Shown here piece by piece: positions 58,868 to 64,000 of a stretch of DNA of 64,000 bases. Under the pieces are notes generated by a model that was not told the origin of the DNA, searched no databases, and worked only from the letters and a program-made list of their open reading frames with translations. Location: contig CATIUR010000005.1 in the NCBI GenBank assembly GCA_949592205.1, forward strand, positions 137,661,277 through 137,725,276, given 5' to 3'. A program made the translations under genes and the position numbers. Position 1 is the stretch's first letter. Every line of letters begins with the position of its first letter. This stretch comes from Helichrysum umbraculigerum (Eukaryota; Streptophyta; Magnoliopsida; Asterales; Asteraceae).

Positions 58868-60419
58868 TCAAAATTCTATGACCTTTTTAAGCTGTTGAAA
58901 TTGTGCTTCAAACTTAACTTTTTCTTGAATACACACTTGATTAGCATGAATTTGTGCATCAAGATCAAGTTTTAATTTCTTCAATTTTGACTCATTTTCA
59001 TTTTGATCATTGAGTTTGGATTGTAAGTCACAAATTTTACGTTTCTGCCCTCTTTGAATATCATGAGCATTTGATAAGTCAACTATCAAAGACTCAAAGA
59101 CCTTATCTTTTTCAGCAACTGTATATGTTTTAAAACAATGTACCTTGTAAAGAGTTTCAGAATCCCATTCAGATGCTGAACATTTAGGAGTGACTTCTTT
59201 GATGTCTCCAAGAAGTTCAGTGTCATTTGCCGTCAGACAGTACTCCTTATCTAAACAAATCATTGCTTCTTCTTCATCAGATGATGAGGAATCAGAATTA
59301 CTGAATGAACCTTCTTCAGCAACAAAACATTTTCCTTTCTTCTTCCAAGATTTAGCCAATGCCTTTAATTTCTTGTATTTTGCCTTGTACTTGTTGTACT
59401 TGTTGTACTTGTCATTTCTGACATCTGGCATGGGTTCAGGGACTTGATGCACTGACTTTGATCTGCATTCAGCTGCAAAATGACCAATTCTGCCACACTT
59501 GTAGCATTCACCCTTTGATTGAAATTTATCAGATGATGGAGCACCAGCGAATCTTCTTGATCTGTTGTTCCTTCTGAAATTAGCAACCATCATGGCCATA
59601 TCCTTCTTAAGCTTCTCCAATCCTTCATCATACTCATATTCTGACTCTTCTTCATTCTGACCACCTTCTTCTTCAGCTATCAGTGACTTCGAGCTTTTCT
59701 TAGACACTTTTGACTTCTGTCTCTGATCGATTTCATCAAACTCTGCTACAAGGGCATTGGATATCTTCTGACTTCCAAGAGTAGCACGAATATGCTCACT
59801 CTGATCTGCTTGTTTTTCAGACTGCTCCCAATTGAGCAAAATACCATAGACCTGAGTTAAATTCAGAATTGAATAATCATTTCTCTGTCTGGTACACGTT
59901 GCAATGGTTCCCAGATTTTCCTTGGCAGCAACTCAAGAAACTTTTCAACAACAAATCTCTGTTCCTTGCCTATACCAGCCTTCTCCATTTTGTTCATCAG
60001 TGACTGGTATCTGGTGTAAGTGGAAGACAGAGATTCATTTGGTTCCATTGCAAACAGCTCATACTGGCGAGTGAGATTAACTTCCCTGCAGCGAATAATA
60101 TCAGGAGTTCCAATATATATATATTCCTAAGGGTATCCCACATATCTTTAGAAGTTCTACAAAGCCTAATTGATTCGAACACTTCATCAGGAAGTGCCAT
60201 GCCTATGTAGATTTTAGCTTGTTTATCAAGTCTAACCAATCGCCTATCCTCATCAGTCCATTGTTCCTCTCTTTTAGGTAAAACCATTTCTGGTATAGCT
60301 GGAGTAGTAGCTGTTGCAATTACAGCAGGAACAATAGTAGTTGGGATATGGGGACCATTGGTTATTATATTACAAAGACGGTCATCAACTAAGTCCAAAA
60401 ACATCATCATCCGGGACAT
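58868..60419 (-). pseudogene. Copia-type gag, broken by frameshifts
   Basis: Three frames make one protein. 60419 to about 60113 (from ETWMSRMMMFLDLVDD) carries the Copia-type gag domain with CRTSKDMWDTLRNIY. A 2-bp slip in a TA run at about 60113-60125 moves the frame to that of 60048-59863 (MEPNESLSSTYTRYQSLMNK). A second shift near 59868 moves it to 59839-58868, which holds a CCHC knuckle (CYKCGRIGHFAAEC) and a Ser/Asp/Glu-rich region. The upstream frame has no ATG before 60419, although it is open and gag-like for some 40 codons. In the family, Gag forms the particle that packages element RNA. This copy cannot make full-length Gag. Confidence 0.8.
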
Positions 60420-60555
60420 CCAAGTTTCAATCCTTGAAGGATCAAAAGCTGGAGGTTTGGTTGTAGAAACATTTCCCTTTTGATAATCAGAGTCAACACA
60501 GCTGTACTTTACTGATTCTATAGCAGACCTGGTTAATTGAATTTAAACCAACTCT

Positions 60556-60567
60556 ACTCTGATACCA
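60556..60567 (-). other. Copia primer binding site
   Basis: On the minus strand TGGTATCAGAG lies two bases inside the 5' LTR end. It matches the 3' end of initiator tRNA-Met as used by most plant LTR elements. Confidence 0.85.
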
Positions 60568-60569
60568 AT

Positions 60570-61605
60570 TGATAGTCCCATAATCACTATTAGTTAGTGA
60601 TTTGGAATCTCAAAGTGTAAAGTTTAATTGTAGAAGGGGGGGTTGAATACAATTTAAAACAATTTCAGATATTACCAAGTGTTTCAGATTGTTTTAAATT
60701 AATTATCTATAACAGAGTATGACGGTATTGAAATAACAGATTAAAGAACGACAAGTAATAGTAGCTGAAAGTGAATTGTATTGATTAAATTCACGAAGTG
60801 TTGAATGCGGAATGGATTAACCAAAGTTAATCCAATTCAAACACTTAGCTAAATGATTACAATGAAGAGTATTAACTACAGTGGACATACACGCTGATAG
60901 TTAACCTCGCTGAGTCTTAATATACACCTAGACAAACTAGTTCTCTGACAAACAGAAGAACGGTGCATATGACGACTAGCCTCAATAGTACAAAACACTG
61001 AACTATTTATATTACAAGAGTTCCTAAAATATCGCCTACAAAATAGGATCTTGGAAGGACACGTGTTGCTGCTTGATTGGTCCTGATCTCTGATAAACCG
61101 ACATTCTGCGGGTCCCAATTCTGTTACCGCAAATATCTCGTTACCTTAAAACCAATCACTTGCTGCCACGTAATCTTTCGGGCATACTTCGAACTGGAAC
61201 ACTCTTGCTGATGTATAGATAAGTACAGTACTTTTTAGTACTGAATGATTGAGAGGCTTTATTGAATAGTCACTGAATATGCAGCAATCCTCCTCACTCA
61301 CTACGAGCTAACATGCTCTTGTAGAATGAATTGAACAAAAGATCTTCAGTGACTAGCTGTTATTCTGGCAGTGACTTTTGCCTTTATTGATTTGAAGAAG
61401 TAATGCTCTCGCTGACGTAGATCAGCGACACACCAAGTTGAGCTTTAAATCTTCCTCAGAATATCGAAAAGAATGAATGACGATCAGCGAAACCTATCAT
61501 TAGCAACGGCAGCTTCGATACAATCCATTTCTTCATTGAGTAGTGTATAGTTGAGTTGGTCAGCGACCAGTGACTTCATTGTGGTCAGCGACCAGTGACT
61601 CAACA
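60570..61605 (-). repeat. Copia 5' LTR (right copy)
   Basis: 1036 bp. On the minus strand it begins TGTTGAGTCACTGG and ends GGGACTATCA. Both LTRs contain the same short frame (60876-61118 here, 51928-52170 in the other), which I do not regard as a gene. Confidence 0.9.
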
Positions 61606-62210
61606 GTGTTGTTTAGGGATTTTATGTTGATGGGACAATAATGTAGGCTACCGGTAAACGTCTGTAGGGGCCTGCAGTTGGTTACAAGTGTTCTTGGGGG
61701 CCACCGCGGCTGAGGGTTTCCCCAAGAACCACCGATCCTCTTGTATTGTAATTGATATTGTGTGTGGCATGCTTATTTGTTGCAGGCAAATACGTTAAAT
61801 TAAGTTATGCTGTTAGTTAAAGATTTTCTCACTTAGCTTCGTGCTAATCCCACCATATTCCATTTTGCAGGTTTTTGATTAGAACGGGCAATTTGACGAT
61901 TTTGGGAATGGACGTTTGACTACTTGGCTAACTCTGATGTTTTATCAATTTTTGGAAATATGTTTTGGAAACTAAGTCACGCTCGGTTTATTTTATACGG
62001 ATTGTAACTAAGTGTTTTAAGTAGATGGTTGTAACTAATCGCTTTAAGTATGACATTTTGTAAACTTGGTATTTTGATGCATGTAAATACGGTAGGTATT
62101 TTATGTGTATATTTTGGGATATACGCTTCCGACCTAATGAAATATATATGTTTATATATTAAAAGTGACACGTGGTGTTTTATAAAATGTAAAAGTTTGA
62201 GGGTCTTACA
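61606..62210 (+). repeat. 5' LTR of the gag-only element, right part
   Basis: Continuation of the LTR begun at 49943. Shared landmarks with the solo LTR include GTGTTCTTGGGG, ACCACCGATCCTC-like and ACGCTTCCGA. It ends GAGGGTCTTACA. Confidence 0.85.
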
Positions 62211-62213
62211 AGT

Positions 62214-62225
62214 TGGTATCAGAGC
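62214..62225 (+). other. Primer binding site of the gag-only element
   Basis: TGGTATCAGAGC, complementary to the initiator tRNA-Met 3' end, three bases after the LTR. Confidence 0.9.
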
Positions 62226-62378
62226 ATAGGTTTGGGTGAATTGAGCATGAGTTTGTGTTCAATCCCAAACCTATGTGGCGTTAACATTCATGGGTGTGGG
62301 GTTTAGAACTAAGTGAGAATAGGTTAGTATGTTATATACTAACGTATAACGATTTGTGAGATGTTGTTTTAGACAGGT

Positions 62379-63755
62379 ATGGCTGAAGATGGACACCCGA
62401 CCACTGCTCCCAATAATGTCTCTGGTATCCATGTTTCTCCTCCAAAAAATCAGAATCAAGGGAATGATCAGTCTGGTACATCTTTATCAGTAGGGGATGT
62501 AAGTCAGGCAGACTATCAGTTGCAATTAGAAAGTGAATTGGTCAGACTTAAGGCTATTGAACAGCAGTTTCTATTGGATCAACAAGTTAGAACTTCTCAG
62601 CAATCTCAGCAATCTGTGCCACCTATTTACAGCACGGTGGTGACATCTCAGATTCCAGTATCATTACCTTTTTCTCATCATCAGCAACCTCATGGTACTT
62701 TTCAGACAACAGTGCCATTTTCTTTTTTTGGGTCTATGGGTTATCAGATTCCAGTGTTTCCTCCATATCAGCAACAGCATAAAGTTTGTTCATTTAAGAC
62801 TTTCAAATCAAGTGGACCGTCCGATTTCTCAGGTAGCACCAATCCCTCTGTTACGTTAGATTGGTTAAGGGATGTAGAAAGAAAATTTGAAGTTTGTCAT
62901 TGTGAGGAAGAAGACAAAGTTCCTTATGCGGTGCAACTCCTAAAGGGTCCGGCGATGGGATGGTGGGATTCTGTTACATCACACTTCACACCTTATCAAA
63001 GGGCTGCTATTAGATGGTCTGATTTCTACAATGAGATTAGTAAGAAGTACTGTTCTGGGTATGATATAACACGAATTCGACAGGAGTTCTTAGACTTGCG
63101 TTTAACGGATAGTATGTCGATGGACGACCTTATTGTTAAATTTACCGAAAAATTGAGGTTTGTACAAGAATGGGTGCCGAGCGAGAGGACTCAAATTGAT
63201 CACTTCGTAGGAATGTTGCCTCACGCTTATCGGACGACAGTAAGGCTTGCGGGTTCTCTTACCCAGGCTTTTGATTTAGCTCGTTCTGTGGACGGTGATG
63301 TTCGTGCTCAAGTGAGGGAAACGAAAGAAAGATCTTCGCATCAGTCCAAAAATGATTCATCGGGAAAAGGTAAGCAAAGACAACAGCAGAACAGTGGGAA
63401 GAATACCAGTGATAGTTCGATGGATAAACCAAAATGGTGTTATAATTGTAAGTCTAAGCATGAGGGAAAATGTACACCTCTGACAGCTAGATGTGTCAAG
63501 TGTGGCGAGTTTGGTCATGGTGTCAATGATTGTAAGTACCCGAGGCATGTTTGTTGGAACTGTCGCAAGGAAGGTCATTGGATTGGAAATTGTCCAGAGA
63601 ATTCGAGGGTGGAGTCGGGAGTGGTCGGTGGGTCATCGTCAGCGGGCCTGAAAAGAAAGATACCTCCAGCAACGGGAAGAGCTTTTCAAATGACCGTTGA
63701 AAATGTCTTTGGGCTTGATGAAGGTATGTTTTGTGATAACTCTACTTTAGTATGA
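62379..63755 (+). CDS. Gag polyprotein of a Ty3-type retrotransposon
   Basis: 458 aa, uninterrupted. Residues 1-135 are Gln/Pro/Ser-rich and flexible. About 140-285 form the retrotransposon gag (capsid) domain, with FSGSTNPSVTLDWLRDVERK, GPAMGWWDSV, WSDFYNEISKKY and LDLRLTDSMSMDDL. A basic linker follows, then cysteine knuckles at about 353-407: an atypical CYNCKSKHEGKC, and two canonical CCHC units (CVKCGEFGHGVNDC and CWNCRKEGHWIGNC). The role is RNA packaging and particle assembly in the cytoplasm. The start at 62379 is the first ATG after the PBS in a long open frame. The frame stops with no protease or RT behind it, and the 3' LTR begins 208 bp later. The intact gag suggests the element could still be mobilised by a related autonomous element. 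Confidence 0.9.
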   Translation: MAEDGHPTTAPNNVSGIHVSPPKNQNQGNDQSGTSLSVGDVSQADYQLQLESELVRLKAIEQQFLLDQQVRTSQQSQQSVPPIYSTVVTSQIPVSLPFSHHQQPHGTFQTTVPFSFFGSMGYQIPVFPPYQQQHKVCSFKTFKSSGPSDFSGSTNPSVTLDWLRDVERKFEVCHCEEEDKVPYAVQLLKGPAMGWWDSVTSHFTPYQRAAIRWSDFYNEISKKYCSGYDITRIRQEFLDLRLTDSMSMDDLIVKFTEKLRFVQEWVPSERTQIDHFVGMLPHAYRTTVRLAGSLTQAFDLARSVDGDVRAQVRETKERSSHQSKNDSSGKGKQRQQQNSGKNTSDSSMDKPKWCYNCKSKHEGKCTPLTARCVKCGEFGHGVNDCKYPRHVCWNCRKEGHWIGNCPENSRVESGVVGGSSSAGLKRKIPPATGRAFQMTVENVFGLDEGMFCDNSTLV

Positions 63756-63963
63756 AGTTAGAGTTAGATGATTATCTGGTAGAAAATATTATGTGATAAT
63801 GCGAACCTACCATGAAAGTTAATTGCATAGTGGTGATATAAAATCTTAGTTAAATGATTGAATATCTTTAATTTGATATAGAAATTTGAAAGGTATTAAG
63901 GGTTGGGATTTATAAGAAAGAATTTGATTTCGAGGACGAAATCCTTTTTAAGGAGGGTAGAGT
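63756..63963 (+). other. 3' internal end and polypurine tract of the gag-only element
   Basis: After the gag stop come about 170 bp of AT-rich sequence, then TTCGAGGACGAAATCC, a motif usually found just before the 3' LTR of full-length Ty3 elements. AAGGAGGGTAGAG follows as the likely polypurine tract. The motif marks where a complete element would end, so pol has been deleted between gag and this point. Confidence 0.75.
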
Positions 63964-64000
63964 TGTAACATCCCATTTTTAGGGCCTAAAAGTTTTAGGT
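63964..64000 (+). repeat. 3' LTR of the gag-only element (start only)
   Basis: The 37 bases TGTAACATCCC...TTTTAGGT are identical to the start of the 5' LTR. The rest lies beyond the window. Confidence 0.9.

Larger units (their letters stand above)
51623..61605 (-). mobile_element. Copia-type LTR retrotransposon lacking pol, nested insertion
   Basis: Read on the minus strand, it has a 5' LTR at 60570-61605, a PBS at 60556-60567, a broken gag from 60419 to 58196, and an 858-bp AT-rich gap where pol would be expected. A long extra reading frame (57337 to 52905), a purine tract at 52658-52668 and a 3' LTR at about 51623-52657 follow. The gag type and the long 3' frame recall SIRE/Maximus-type Copia elements. 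I find no protease, integrase, RT or RNase H motif, so mobility would need help in trans. The two LTRs differ at roughly eight sites in 1036 bp, so the insertion is young. No target duplication is seen. Confidence 0.85.
49943..64000 (+). mobile_element. Ty3-type gag-only LTR retrotransposon (TR-GAG-like), interrupted by a nested element
   Basis: The 5' LTR starts TGTAACATCCC at 49943 and ends GGGTCTTACA at 62210. It is split by the insertion at 51623-61605; its own length is about 2286 bp. The PBS follows, then an internal region of only 1753 bp holding a complete gag and no pol, then a purine tract and the 3' LTR start at 63964. The 37 bases of the 3' LTR inside the window match 49943-49979. 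The element continues past the window, so its 3' flank and target duplication cannot be read. TR-GAG elements are known gag-only derivatives that need pol supplied in trans. Confidence 0.85.

Noticed and set aside
51928..61118. Paired frames starting MGPAECRFIRDQDQ (51928-52170 and 60876-61118)
   Set aside because: They are the same segment of the two Copia LTRs, with no domain and no evidence of being a gene.

Overview
This is nuclear DNA of a flowering plant, almost certainly a eudicot. It is AT-rich, its genes carry GT-AG introns, and it is packed with miniature inverted-repeat elements, LTR retrotransposons and microsatellites. The retrotransposon types and the CYP82 locus fit an asterid, possibly Asteraceae, but that placement is a weak inference. 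I see no bacterial operon, CRISPR array, tRNA or rRNA gene.

Layout. 1-7.35 kb is gene-free and holds small DNA transposons: Stowaway-like, hAT-like with 8-bp target duplications, and other foldbacks. 7.4-10.6 kb is an intact five-coding-exon gene for Mediator subunit MED19 (+ strand, 219 aa), with a 5'UTR intron and possible 3'UTR introns. 13.07-14.58 kb (- strand) is a decayed, intron-containing pseudogene of mitochondrial chaperonin CPN60. 17.907-20.105 kb is a solo LTR with a perfect 5-bp target duplication. 20.213-37.235 kb is the most striking part: five nearly identical 3.4-kb units in direct tandem. Each carries the same promoter region and the first 38 codons of a CYP82 cytochrome P450. 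The first four break at the same base inside exon 1 and run into the next unit. Only the fifth continues into a complete two-exon P450 gene (37122-38804, 527 aa, all hallmark motifs present).

Downstream, 39.4-40.4 kb is a second CYP82 5' fragment fused to a LINE reverse-transcriptase tail and a poly(A) tract. 40.4-48.7 kb holds only small transposons. 48.9-49.23 kb is the truncated first exon of a PDR-type ABCG transporter, set between arms of an hAT-like repeat. From 49.943 kb to the window end lies a Ty3-type LTR element that encodes only Gag (TR-GAG-like). Its 5' LTR is split by a 10-kb Copia-type element inserted on the minus strand. That element has near-identical LTRs, a broken gag and a long extra 3' reading frame, but no visible protease, integrase, reverse transcriptase or RNase H. 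Both nested retroelements therefore look non-autonomous.

How the parts interact. The only apparently functional host genes are MED19 and the CYP82 gene. The promoter-exon array upstream of the CYP82 gene supplies five start regions facing the same way, and every copy contains nested inverted repeats. It could therefore affect expression by read-through, interference or small RNAs; this is inference. All family calls come from reading motifs and were not checked by database search.
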